From: Gammaproteobacteria bacterium
Lineage (GTDB): Bacteria; Pseudomonadota; Gammaproteobacteria; UBA6429; Thiohalophilaceae
Direction of reading: 5' to 3'
Assembly (NCBI GenBank): GCA_022712915.1
Contig: JAFLJQ010000187.1
Location: 1 to 38,870 of the forward strand
Length of the DNA stretch: 38,870 nucleotides
Position numbers and translations under genes: made by a program. The notes beneath the pieces were generated by a model. That model was not told where the DNA came from. It ran no database searches and was given only the letters and a program-made list of their open reading frames with translations. Below, piece by piece: positions 24,659 through 32,363 of the stretch. Position 1 is the stretch's first letter. The number at the start of each line of letters is the position of its first letter.

Positions 24659-25597
24659 TTATTTAATCTTCTTATCCAGATTGTTTTTAATATCCTCTAC
24701 CTTAACTTCTCCTTTGCCTTCATGAATTTGTATCGCCTCTTCGGCTTCCTTATTTAATACTACGATGGCAATACGGCGGTTAATTGGATTACGCGGGCGT
24801 TTTTTATCAAACAGTACTGAACTGGCCAGACCGACAACACGGGTAATTTTTTCCTGCTTGGTACCCCAACGTTGCAACTCCCTGCGTGCGGCATTGGCAC
24901 GATCGGTTGACAATTCCCAGTTGGTATACAGCACCTTACCTGCATAATCTTCATCATAATATTCACGATAATAATTTTTTCTAAAAGGTTTAGCATCAGT
25001 GTGGCCACTAATGGCAATACTGTTTGGTACCGTATTAATAATTTTAGCAAGGTCACGCAAAATCTTTTTTGTATAAGGTTTTAACTGTGTCCCCCCCATG
25101 GCAAACATGGGACGGTTCTTTTTATCGACAAGCTGAATACGTAAGCCCTGCGGGGTAATATCCAGCAATAATTGATCTTTGAAAGGTTTGAGCGCCTGAC
25201 TTTTGTCAACCGCCTTTTTCAACTCAACCAACATATCATCAAGTCGTTTTTTATCTTCATCTTTATTGATAACAACCGTTTTCTGTTTTTTAGGTTTAAC
25301 CTCTTCAGGCTGTTTCTTTTTTTTCTCACCCTTGGCAATCTCAAGTGCTCCCCCCAGTTTAATCATACTCCGGCTCGCCCCACCCGGCCCCTGGATACCC
25401 GTTGGATTCTTAAAATAATCAGAGATACCTTCTCGTGTTACTTGTGTTGTTTGTGACAATAACCATAACAACAAAAAGAAAGCCATCATGGCTGTTACGA
25501 AATCGGCATAGGCCACCTTCCAGGCACCGCCATGATGTGCATGGCCCCCTTTCTTGATTTTCTTAACGACAATGGGCTGTTTTTTATCAGTCGGCAT
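24659..25597 (-). CDS. motB: Flagellar stator protein MotB
   Basis: 312-residue stator subunit. The single helix holds the ion-binding D32 (VAYADFVTAMMAFFLLLWLL). A plug-like stretch (QVTREGISDYFKNP), a Lys/Glu-rich linker (about 85-120) and the OmpA-like domain (ISGHTDAKPF, NWELSTDRANAARREL, NRRIAIVVL) follow. The N-terminus KKIKKGGHAHHGGAWKVAYADF is that of classical MotB. It lies 25 bases behind motA. Confidence 0.96.
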   Translation of the reverse strand: MPTDKKQPIVVKKIKKGGHAHHGGAWKVAYADFVTAMMAFFLLLWLLSQTTQVTREGISDYFKNPTGIQGPGGASRSMIKLGGALEIAKGEKKKKQPEEVKPKKQKTVVINKDEDKKRLDDMLVELKKAVDKSQALKPFKDQLLLDITPQGLRIQLVDKKNRPMFAMGGTQLKPYTKKILRDLAKIINTVPNSIAISGHTDAKPFRKNYYREYYDEDYAGKVLYTNWELSTDRANAARRELQRWGTKQEKITRVVGLASSVLFDKKRPRNPINRRIAIVVLNKEAEEAIQIHEGKGEVKVEDIKNNLDKKIK

Positions 25598-25622
25598 GAT
25601 GTATCTTCGGGCTTAGACGTTA

Positions 25623-26486
25623 TTACGTCTTTTTACCCGCCGCCTTAACATGTTCTTCCAACTCCAGAAATCCAGGGCGAAGATGAGGTGATATAGCTTT
25701 ACGACCAAACTCTACAGCAATCTGCGGGGTGTACCCATTCAAGGTACTCATGATGCAAGCTTTACTGCACATCAAAAAACTTGATTCTTCTTCTGCCCTT
25801 GATTTCATGGCGTTAGCAATGGGTGAGGCAAAACCATAGGCCAACAATACACCAAGGAAGGTTCCCACCAAAGCCGCACCAACATGCATACCAAGCACCT
25901 CCGGTGGTTCACTAATATAACCCATGGTGATCACCACGCCCATTACCGCAGCCACGATACCAAAAGCTGGCAAGCCATCAGCAACAACCTGTACGGCCAT
26001 GCTAGGTGCTTCTGCTGCATGATGATGAGTATCCAATTCAAGATCCATGAGATTTTCCAGCTCAAAGGCATTCATATTGCCCCCCACCATGAGACGTAAA
26101 TAGTCCGTTATAAAATCCATGGCATGGTGATTTTTGCGTATATCAGGATAAGCTTTAAAAATTTCACTCACATGGGGCTCTTCAATATCACTTTCCAATG
26201 ACATCAAGCCTTCCTTACGCGCCTTGGCAAATAATAGATACAACAATGTAAGTAAGTCCATATATAATTTTTTGTTGTATTTACTGCCTTTGAATAAACC
26301 AAATGAATCTTTAAAAACAGCACTAATAACATGGCCGGGGTTGGCAACAATAAAAGCCCCAAAAGCACCCCCTCCAATGATAATTAATTCAAATGGCTGC
26401 CACAGGGAGATCAGTTTGCCGTGCGCACCTACATAGCCGCCAAAAATACAGCCTATAACAAGGATAAGACCAACTGTGAATTTCAT
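25623..26486 (-). CDS. motA: Flagellar stator protein MotA
   Basis: 287-residue, four-helix stator subunit close to E. coli MotA in length (295). Visible: N-terminal helix pair, the cytoplasmic loop with KARKEGLMSLESDIEEP (conserved Arg and Glu for rotor contact), and the last two helices (AFGIVAAVMGVVITMGY, HVGAALVGTFLGVLLAYGFASP). A sigma-28 promoter is present 54 bases upstream. With motC/motD the cell has two stator sets. Confidence 0.96.
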   Translation of the reverse strand: MKFTVGLILVIGCIFGGYVGAHGKLISLWQPFELIIIGGGAFGAFIVANPGHVISAVFKDSFGLFKGSKYNKKLYMDLLTLLYLLFAKARKEGLMSLESDIEEPHVSEIFKAYPDIRKNHHAMDFITDYLRLMVGGNMNAFELENLMDLELDTHHHAAEAPSMAVQVVADGLPAFGIVAAVMGVVITMGYISEPPEVLGMHVGAALVGTFLGVLLAYGFASPIANAMKSRAEEESSFLMCSKACIMSTLNGYTPQIAVEFGRKAISPHLRPGFLELEEHVKAAGKKT

Positions 26487-26539
26487 TATGCTACATTACC
26501 CTCAACACACGTGTTTCCTGTCTATATGCATATATGCCC

Positions 26540-26566
26540 TTATCGTCCCTTTGAAATAAAAACTTA
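26540..26566 (-). promoter_or_regulatory. Sigma-28 (FliA) promoter for motAB
   Basis: Minus strand TAAGTTTT, 11 bases, GACGATAA. Compared with TAAAGTTT-N11-GCCGATAA, the -10 matches 7 of 8 and the -35 six of 8, with exact spacing. It lies 54 bases ahead of the motA start, a usual leader length. It lies in the divergent gap shared with the HDOD gene. Confidence 0.7.
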
Positions 26567-26614
26567 AATCAGCCAAACAAATGATTAATGACTGTTGCAA
26601 TCCGCCATTAACAT

Positions 26615-26641
26615 TCAAGATACGGCTATAAATACCCGATA
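26615..26641 (+). promoter_or_regulatory. Possible sigma-28 promoter for the HDOD gene
   Basis: TCAAG, 15 bases, CCCGATA, about 100 bases ahead of the HDOD start. It resembles the FliA consensus (TAAAG-N14-GCCGATA) but has one extra spacer base and one -10 mismatch. If real, the HDOD protein would belong to the flagellar regulon. Confidence 0.35.
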
Positions 26642-26744
26642 GTTAATCATTCAGGAATGACCTGATATAACATCACACACAAATTATAATGTTTAATGTG
26701 ATAAAACAGTATCTAACAAGGACTTACAAAATCGGTAATTGACG

Positions 26745-28196
26745 ATGCAAGAAAGTATGGAAAACTGGATAGACCGATTTGGGGAAACCCCAATCCCTGT
26801 TCTTGGCCACACCATCAACAAACTTGAAAAACTATGCAATGAAGATTTACCCATTCAAGATCTGGTTGAACTAGTAGAAACTGACCCAGGTCTTACCGTG
26901 CAATTAATTCGAACTTGCAGCACATCTTCACACGGGCGCCTTAAAGCTGAAGTCACATCGGTGCAACAAGCATTAATGATGCTAGGGGTAGAACGTCTAA
27001 AAAAATTGCCTGAGACTTTACCCACCGTCGAAAAAACACTACATGGCACAGCACAGCAACATTTATTAAAAACATTTTCAACCGCAAATCATGCCTCCAG
27101 ACAATCAATGGTCTGGGCCAAACTACGTAGAGACATGATGCCTGATGAAGTGACGGCTGCTACTTTACTTCACTTCATTGGTGAAATGATGATATCGACC
27201 TATGCACCTGATTTAATCAAAAAAATTTATAAAATGCGCAAAGAAGATCACATTGCATCAGAAGAAGCTCAATACATTGTATTGGGTTTTACATTTGATC
27301 AACTTTCAATAGAGATTGCTGATCGCTGGCATCTGCCTTCATTGGTCATAGAAGCACTTCATGCCGAAAATGCGAGACATCCCCGCTCCTACAGCATTAT
27401 GCTCGCCGTACAATTAGCCCGACATGCGACATTTGACTGGTACAGTGAAAAAATGCATAAACTATATGAAGAAGCTGCAGAATGGCTTGATGAACCCATG
27501 AGCGTATTAATTAAAGAAACACATCAACTTGCTGTAACCGTTGCACATGATACTAAATTTTATAATGTCACACCCGCTGCCGCTCTGTTATTGATGGGTC
27601 CTACTGCAACAGACTCACAGGAAAATAAGGAATTTTCTACAGCCAGTATTGATAAACACACCGGCATTTGTCTCATACCACAACTTTATGTAATGAAAGA
27701 TGTTGTTAATAAACTTAAAAATCTTCCGGAAGATACAAAAACCTTACACGAAATCATCAAGCTCACAATACAAGGCTTGCATGATGGTGCAGGACTAAAC
27801 AGAGTCGTCTTTGCCATTTATGACAAAACACAAAATGCACTAAATGCCTACTCAATTGTGGGTGCAGATAATAATCCGATATTCGGCCAGTTTCATATCA
27901 ACATGGATCAAAAAAATCTGTTTTATTTTATGTCCAGAAAAATACAGGCCGTATGGATAAATGATACAAACCGCGAGGAATATGCACCACTTATACCCGA
28001 GGAACTAACAAAATTAATTCAAACAAATAGTTTTTTCAGTATGTCAGTTGTATTAAACAAATCACTATACGGTTTATTTTATGCGGATAGGCACACTACA
28101 GACTGCCGTCTGGATAAGAGAACTTATAATTACTTCAAGGCTATTTGCATGCAAAGTATTCAAACCATACAACGTATGCCCACCTTGCAACAATAA
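26745..28196 (+). CDS. HDOD domain protein with C-terminal GAF-like domain
   Basis: About 483 residues. The N-terminal HDOD domain (about 15-210) has the family pattern IPVLGHTINKLEKL ... LVELVETDPGLTVQLIRTC ... VTSVQQALMMLGVERLKKL. The HD metal-binding pair is not seen, as usual in HDOD. The C-terminal third (about 330-470) reads like a GAF sensor (GLNRVVFAIYDKTQNALNAYSIVG ... SFFSMSVVLNKSLYGLFYADR). Such proteins link signals to motility or c-di-GMP in many gammaproteobacteria; the ligand here is unknown. The start is ATG 26745, since the TTG two codons upstream has no better site. It is divergent from motAB. Confidence 0.85.
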   Translation: MQESMENWIDRFGETPIPVLGHTINKLEKLCNEDLPIQDLVELVETDPGLTVQLIRTCSTSSHGRLKAEVTSVQQALMMLGVERLKKLPETLPTVEKTLHGTAQQHLLKTFSTANHASRQSMVWAKLRRDMMPDEVTAATLLHFIGEMMISTYAPDLIKKIYKMRKEDHIASEEAQYIVLGFTFDQLSIEIADRWHLPSLVIEALHAENARHPRSYSIMLAVQLARHATFDWYSEKMHKLYEEAAEWLDEPMSVLIKETHQLAVTVAHDTKFYNVTPAAALLLMGPTATDSQENKEFSTASIDKHTGICLIPQLYVMKDVVNKLKNLPEDTKTLHEIIKLTIQGLHDGAGLNRVVFAIYDKTQNALNAYSIVGADNNPIFGQFHINMDQKNLFYFMSRKIQAVWINDTNREEYAPLIPEELTKLIQTNSFFSMSVVLNKSLYGLFYADRHTTDCRLDKRTYNYFKAICMQSIQTIQRMPTLQQ

Positions 28197-28402
28197 ATTT
28201 CAGGGCTAGCTGGAGACCTTTGCCTATATTTATTTTTTCTTATAAAGGATCTTGTGCCACGTAACCAGAGATAACATACATGGTGGTACCAATATCGCAA
28301 AAGGTCGTGGATGAACCGTAGTAATTGGGTGAAAATGATAGAGGGCATTTTAAGCTAATTTTCAACATCGTATCGAGAAAAATTTTAATACAAAGATCTC
28401 TA

Positions 28403-28999
28403 TTAAAGTTCGACACGCCCATTAAAGGCATGAGATAAAGTAGTACTGTTAACATACTCCAGCTCTCCTCCTATAGGCACGCCATGGGCAATACGTGTCG
28501 CCTTAATGCCGCGTGTACTGGCCATTTCCGCAATATAATATGCTGTAGCCTCCCCTTCTACAGTAGGGTTAGTTGCGAGAATCAGCTCAGTAATGATCCC
28601 TGCATCCAGCTTCTTGGCCAAAATATCTAGCCCAAGTTCAATTGGACCAACCCCATCAAGGGGTGAAAGATGCCCCATTAAAACAAAATAGACTCCGCGG
28701 TATCCCGCCACTTGTTCAATGACCTGCACATCAGCGGGTGATTCCACAACACAAATAACCGACTGATCCCGACCCCGATTATTGCAGATATCACAAACTG
28801 TCTTTTCACTCAGGGTTCGGCATTGCTCGCAATTTCCGATCTGCTCAATAGCTTCGAGCAGATCATGAGCCAACTGGCTGGCCCCTTGCCGATTATGTTC
28901 CAGCAAATGATAAGCCATGCGTTGTGCTGACTTGGGACCCACACTAGGTAAACAGCGCAGGCTTTCAATCAAACGATTTATCAGTGAGCTGCCTGTCAT
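28403..28999 (-). CDS. recR: Recombination protein RecR
   Basis: 198-residue DNA-repair protein that loads RecA with RecO/RecF at gaps. Helix-hairpin-helix ([24 protein letters not shown]), C4 zinc finger ([17 protein letters not shown]), Toprim domain ([17 protein letters not shown]) and the C-terminal conserved [25 protein letters not shown] are all in order. It follows ybaB, as in most proteobacteria. The 206 bases between its stop and the HDOD gene hold no recognisable feature. Confidence 0.97.
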   Translation of the reverse strand: MTGSSLINRLIESLRCLPSVGPKSAQRMAYHLLEHNRQGASQLAHDLLEAIEQIGNCEQCRTLSEKTVCDICNNRGRDQSVICVVESPADVQVIEQVAGYRGVYFVLMGHLSPLDGVGPIELGLDILAKKLDAGIITELILATNPTVEGEATAYYIAEMASTRGIKATRIAHGVPIGGELEYVNSTTLSHAFNGRVEL

Positions 29000-29022
29000 A
29001 CAAATTCAATATAAGTATTTAG

Positions 29023-29340
29023 TCAGAATGGCAATTTAAAGCCAGGCGGTAAATTCAGGCCAGCACCCAATCCGGAAAATTGATCCTGACTCTGAGCTTC
29101 AATCTGACGAACAGCATCATTTACTGCAGCAGCCAACAAATCTTCCAGCATTTCCTTGTCATCCATCACACTATCATCAATATTGACGCGCTTCAGATCA
29201 TGCCGGCCAGTCATCACAACCGACACCAGGTTACCACCGGCATTACCGGTCACTTCCAGTTTAGCGATATCTTCCTGGGCCTTTTGCATCTTTTCCTGCA
29301 TCTGCTGGGCCTGTTTCATTATGTTACCTATGCCTTTCAT
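29023..29340 (-). CDS. ybaB: YbaB/EbfC nucleoid-associated protein
   Basis: 105-residue DNA-binding dimer of the YbaB/EbfC family. It has a long N-terminal helix rich in Gln, Met and Lys ([20 protein letters not shown]), then [26 protein letters not shown], and ends in [11 protein letters not shown], as usual. It sits between dnaX and recR, the conserved order. Confidence 0.95.
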   Translation of the reverse strand: MKGIGNIMKQAQQMQEKMQKAQEDIAKLEVTGNAGGNLVSVVMTGRHDLKRVNIDDSVMDDKEMLEDLLAAAVNDAVRQIEAQSQDQFSGLGAGLNLPPGFKLPF

Positions 29341-29388
29341 TTATTTATCCTCTCGAATTTTATAAATAATGGGTTAATCAATTAATTT

Positions 29389-30993
29389 TTAATCTACAGG
29401 CTGGATGGCGTTTTCATCCACTGTAGCATTAAAAGTCTCAATAATATTCTGCACAGTGGCATCTTGCTTTATGGCCTGTTCCGCTGTTTCCTGTCTTGCC
29501 TGTTTTTTACGAACAGCTTGCTCTGCCGGTGTGTCTAATGAGGACTTTTCAAGGTTAATCGATAAACGAATGGATCGACCACAAGATTCAGATAAAACTT
29601 CCTGTAAGCGCGCCTGACGATCTTTCGTATACAGATATTCATTGGCCGGATCCAGAACAAGCTGTATTGCTGCTGCTTCCTTATGTTTGATTACACAATG
29701 CATGGCCAACTGTTTTAATACACCAACAATATCTAGATTTTCAACTATCATGGCCCAATCATCCCCACCACCACTATCCACCACTTTTGTAACAACGATT
29801 TGTGGTTTAAGCTCCTTAACTACCTGTTTCACTGGCATATGAGGTTCACGAATCTCGCTCAGTTTTTCAGGTGTTTTTTTTTCCGGGGTCATATAATCGG
29901 GCCTAGTATCAGCCGGTCGAAAAGCCAACATACGCAGCAAGACCATCTCCAGGCCGGTGCGAGGATCCGGCGCCAGATTCAGATCACGGCGGCCAACCAG
30001 CCCTATCTGGTAATACAACTGGACATCTTCAACGGATAAAATTTCTGCAAAGCTAGTTAAACGATCTTTATCCCCCATGGCCTCATCATAGGCCGAAGGT
30101 ACCTGCTGCAGAATTGCAATATGATGCAGAGCCGTAATCAATTCTGCCAAAACATCACCATAATCAGGCACCTGAGTAGATAATTCCTGTACCTGCTGCA
30201 ACAAAGCACAGCCATTTGCATCCGCCAACGCCTGTACAAGTTCATATACGTAAGTCTGTTCGATAGTGCCGAGCATACTGCGGACTTCGCTGTCCAACAA
30301 CTTGCCTGCACCAAAGGCAATGGCCTGATCCAACAGGCTCAAGGCATCACGCATACTGCCATCAGCCGCATGGGCCAATTGGTTCAAGGCAGCCGGTTCC
30401 GCCTCCAAACCTTCTTCCTTCACTAGATACTGCAAATGTCCCTGGATCATATCTTGTCCCAGACAACGCAAGTTGAATTGCAGGCAACGGGACAAAATAG
30501 TGACCGGCAACTTTTGCGGATCCGTCGTCGCCAATAGAAATTTTACATGAGGAGGTGGTTCTTCCAGCGTTTTCAACAAAGCATTAAAACTGTGATTGGA
30601 GAGCATATGTACCTCATCAATGAGGTAAACCTTGAATCGACCTCGCGCTGGGGCATACTGGACATTATCCAGCAGGTCTCGAGTATCCTCGACCTTGGTA
30701 CGAGAGGCGGCATCCACTTCAATCAGATCAACAAAACGACCTTCATCGATCTCCCGACAGGCGGAACAAATCCCACAGGGAGAAGAACTGACACCCTGCT
30801 CACAATTTAGGGATTTAGCCAGAATTCGAGCAATGGTGGTTTTACCCACGCCCCGCGTACCGGTAAATAAAAAAGCATGATGCACTCGATCGGTATCCAG
30901 TGCATTGATCAGGGCACGCAAGACATGCTCCTGTCCTACCATTTGCGAAAAATTTTTGGGCCGCCATTTTCGGGCCAGAACCTGATAGCTCAT
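29389..30993 (-). CDS. dnaX: DNA polymerase III tau/gamma subunit
   Basis: 534-residue clamp-loader ATPase. Walker A GTGTRGVGKTT-type motif (GTRGVGKTT, K51), zinc-binding Cys C64, C73, C76, C79, Walker B LIDEVHML and SRC sensor motif in domains I-II. Domain III ends near residue 360, and the rest is the tau-specific part that contacts the polymerase and helicase. Codons 371-374 contain nine A in a row (29874-29882), with a stop five bases behind the run in the -1 frame, so a shorter gamma form of about 375 residues is likely. ffs lies upstream. Confidence 0.96.
   Translation of the reverse strand: MSYQVLARKWRPKNFSQMVGQEHVLRALINALDTDRVHHAFLFTGTRGVGKTTIARILAKSLNCEQGVSSSPCGICSACREIDEGRFVDLIEVDAASRTKVEDTRDLLDNVQYAPARGRFKVYLIDEVHMLSNHSFNALLKTLEEPPPHVKFLLATTDPQKLPVTILSRCLQFNLRCLGQDMIQGHLQYLVKEEGLEAEPAALNQLAHAADGSMRDALSLLDQAIAFGAGKLLDSEVRSMLGTIEQTYVYELVQALADANGCALLQQVQELSTQVPDYGDVLAELITALHHIAILQQVPSAYDEAMGDKDRLTSFAEILSVEDVQLYYQIGLVGRRDLNLAPDPRTGLEMVLLRMLAFRPADTRPDYMTPEKKTPEKLSEIREPHMPVKQVVKELKPQIVVTKVVDSGGGDDWAMIVENLDIVGVLKQLAMHCVIKHKEAAAIQLVLDPANEYLYTKDRQARLQEVLSESCGRSIRLSINLEKSSLDTPAEQAVRKKQARQETAEQAIKQDATVQNIIETFNATVDENAIQPVD
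29874..29882 (-). other. A9 slippage / frameshift site in dnaX
   Basis: Codons read GAA AAA AAA ACA CCT. A -1 shift, or one extra A by RNA polymerase slippage, gives GAA AAA AAA AAC ACC TGA and ends the protein at residue 375. Loss of one A also ends it within five codons after the run. Thermus thermophilus makes gamma by slippage on A9 and E. coli by frameshifting on A6G. No strong upstream ribosome-like site or downstream hairpin is seen, so slippage in transcription fits better. Confidence 0.6.
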
Positions 30994-31097
30994 TAGTATT
31001 CAACCGGTCTTGAAATCTGAATCTATTTTAACCCGATGCACTGCCTGCCACACTCATCCACACCGGAACAGCTGACATCCTGCCATCATAATAATAG

Positions 31098-31212
31098 GGT
31101 GGCAACCTGTACCAGCCAGGCCTCGGCACCCGAATCCACCGCTGCGGCTGCTCCCTTCCAGGCCTGACCGGGTTCACGGTATATCGTCGCGAGGAGACCA
31201 ACACAGGTCACC
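31098..31212 (-). ncRNA. ffs: 4.5S signal recognition particle RNA
   Basis: The conserved apical loop of bacterial SRP RNA is read on the minus strand: GGTCAGGCCTGGAAGGGAGCAGCC, closely similar to GGTCAGGTCCGGAAGGAAGCAGCC of E. coli (given here for comparison in outline). The ends pair: GGTGACCTGT at the 5' side with ACAGGTTGCCACC at the 3' side, giving a rod of about 115 nt. It lies upstream of dnaX, as in Pseudomonas. Exact ends are estimated from the pairing. Confidence 0.92.
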
Positions 31213-31564
31213 ATAATCATATTTAAATCAATTAGTTAAACGAATCAAAAGTACACTTACATTTGATTCCAGAGTATACGCATCTCAGCAGGAACTGACC
31301 AGAGGCAAACTCACCATATCATTCCACACTAGATTAAAATAACCGGTAAACCCTGGAAAATATTTTCTGTTGAGGAAGAATCGGGACAATCGACTCAAAC
31401 TCAACAAATAAGGATAACTCGTACTTCTAGCCACCAGTAGTATTCACCCTCAAATCACTCGGTATCAAGCCCAGCTTACATCTAAATCTAAGGCTTCAAA
31501 TATTTAACGAATACGGAGCATAGTAAATTTAAGGTGAGGCAGGCTCAAAAACCTGCTTGATAGA

Positions 31565-31654
31565 TGGCGGAGAGAGAGGGATTCGAACCCTCGATAGGGA
31601 TAAACCTATACACACTTTCCAGGCGTGCTCCTTCAACCACTCGGACATCTCTCC
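31565..31654 (-). tRNA. tRNA-Ser(GGA)
   Basis: 90-nt cloverleaf with CCA encoded. Acceptor stem GGAGAGA/TCTCTCC, discriminator G, D-arm after TGTCCGAGTGG, anticodon GGA in CCTGGAAAG, a long variable arm typical of class II serine tRNA and T-loop GGTTCGAATCC. The sequence is close to E. coli tRNA-Ser(GGA). A short CAGG/CCTG hairpin follows (about 31540-31556). No integrated element is seen at its 3' end. The 350 bases towards ffs hold no recognisable gene. Confidence 0.96.
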
Positions 31655-31902
31655 TGTATTTCCAGCCTAACCGAACCTGACCATTACATCTTATGGCTAC
31701 CCCAGAAAGCGCGCAAGATTAAACCAGTTAACACAGAAGCGCAAATCCAACGGCTAATGAATTTGCCTGACAAGTCTTAAATTTAAAAAACGGCCAACAG
31801 CAGCATTGCAATATGCTCAATGTAACTGTCGGATTTATTTACACTGTTATACGTAAAAAACATAAATTTGTACCGCCTTTATCGATACTTTAAGGATAAA
31901 AC

Positions 31903-31918
31903 TGTGATTCATTTCACA
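31903..31918 (+). promoter_or_regulatory. CRP/Vfr-type binding site
   Basis: TGTGATTCATTTCACA is an exact match to the TGTGA-N6-TCACA core of CRP-family sites. A TATAAT begins 8 bases behind it, and a perfect TTGACA lies 30 bases further. If transcription uses TTGACA with a -10 near 31972, the site is centred about 73 bases ahead of the start, an activating position. No CRP gene is in the window. Confidence 0.6.
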
Positions 31919-32028
31919 TATGTCGGTATAATGTCAATTATTGAGAAATTGACATCTTGAGCTTTTAAAGCAATAACAGATAATGAAATGACAAGTATTT
32001 TCGCTGGGGAATAAGCAACAAAAGTATG

Positions 32029-32131
32029 TGGTGTATTTAGCCAGAAGGCTGGCATTTAGAAAGAGTACAAACGCTCACAGGTAGACACCAAATTTCAGAG
32101 GGTCGAAACTGACAGTTGTTTGCAATACCCC
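32029..32131 (+). ncRNA. Candidate structured RNA / leader ahead of mltF
   Basis: Stem TGGTGT (32029-32034) with ACACCA (32085-32090) encloses a 5-bp hairpin GCCAG-AAGG-CTGGC (32040-32053) and a 4-bp hairpin GAGT/GCTC (32063-32076), a three-way-junction shape. Next to it, GGGT (32100-32103) can pair with ACCC (32127-32130). I could not match it to the c-di-GMP-I, glycine or guanidine riboswitch consensus. It could be a leader element of mltF or a separate small RNA. Helices are short, so this is a hypothesis. Confidence 0.3.
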
Positions 32132-32363
32132 ACCAATTCTTACGGGATAAATATAATATTTGTTATTAATCAAGATGATACAGATTATCAAAGGAAATAA
32201 TTATCACCTTATTTTTTATAATTGATTAATGGTTGTGTTACAATGCCGATAATTAAAAATATGAAGCATAATACATGTTCAGAAGTGGCCCAGAAGACTA
32301 TTTTGAGCCAAAGCTAACAAGGAGGGTAGGACTATTTTTACTGTCGCGATTAGTATCTGGAGT

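Larger units (their letters stand above)
31655..32363. other. 709-bp gene-free region before mltF
   Basis: No convincing coding frame on either strand. It holds an inverted pair TGTAA-N13-TTACA (31821-31843), a CRP-type site (31903-31918), a TATAAT (31927-31932), a 9-bp stem ATGTCAATT/AATTGACAT (31931-31955) whose right arm contains a perfect -35 TTGACA (31949-31954), a multi-helix RNA candidate (32029-32131) and a second TATAAT (32217-32222). The hexamer TGTCGG occurs twice (31827, 31921). Confidence 0.7.

Noticed and set aside
28197-28402. Possible small gene or remnant between the HDOD gene and recR
   Set aside because: The short frames have no ribosome site and no recognisable motif. I see nothing supportable there.
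31540-31654. tRNA-Ser as an attachment site of an integrated island
   Set aside because: No integrase next to it and no repeat of the tRNA 3' end in the window; ordinary housekeeping genes flank it.
32029-32131. c-di-GMP-I (GEMM) riboswitch
   Set aside because: The conserved core (CGCACAGGGCAAACC and the GNRA loop/receptor pair) is absent; only the general three-way shape is similar.
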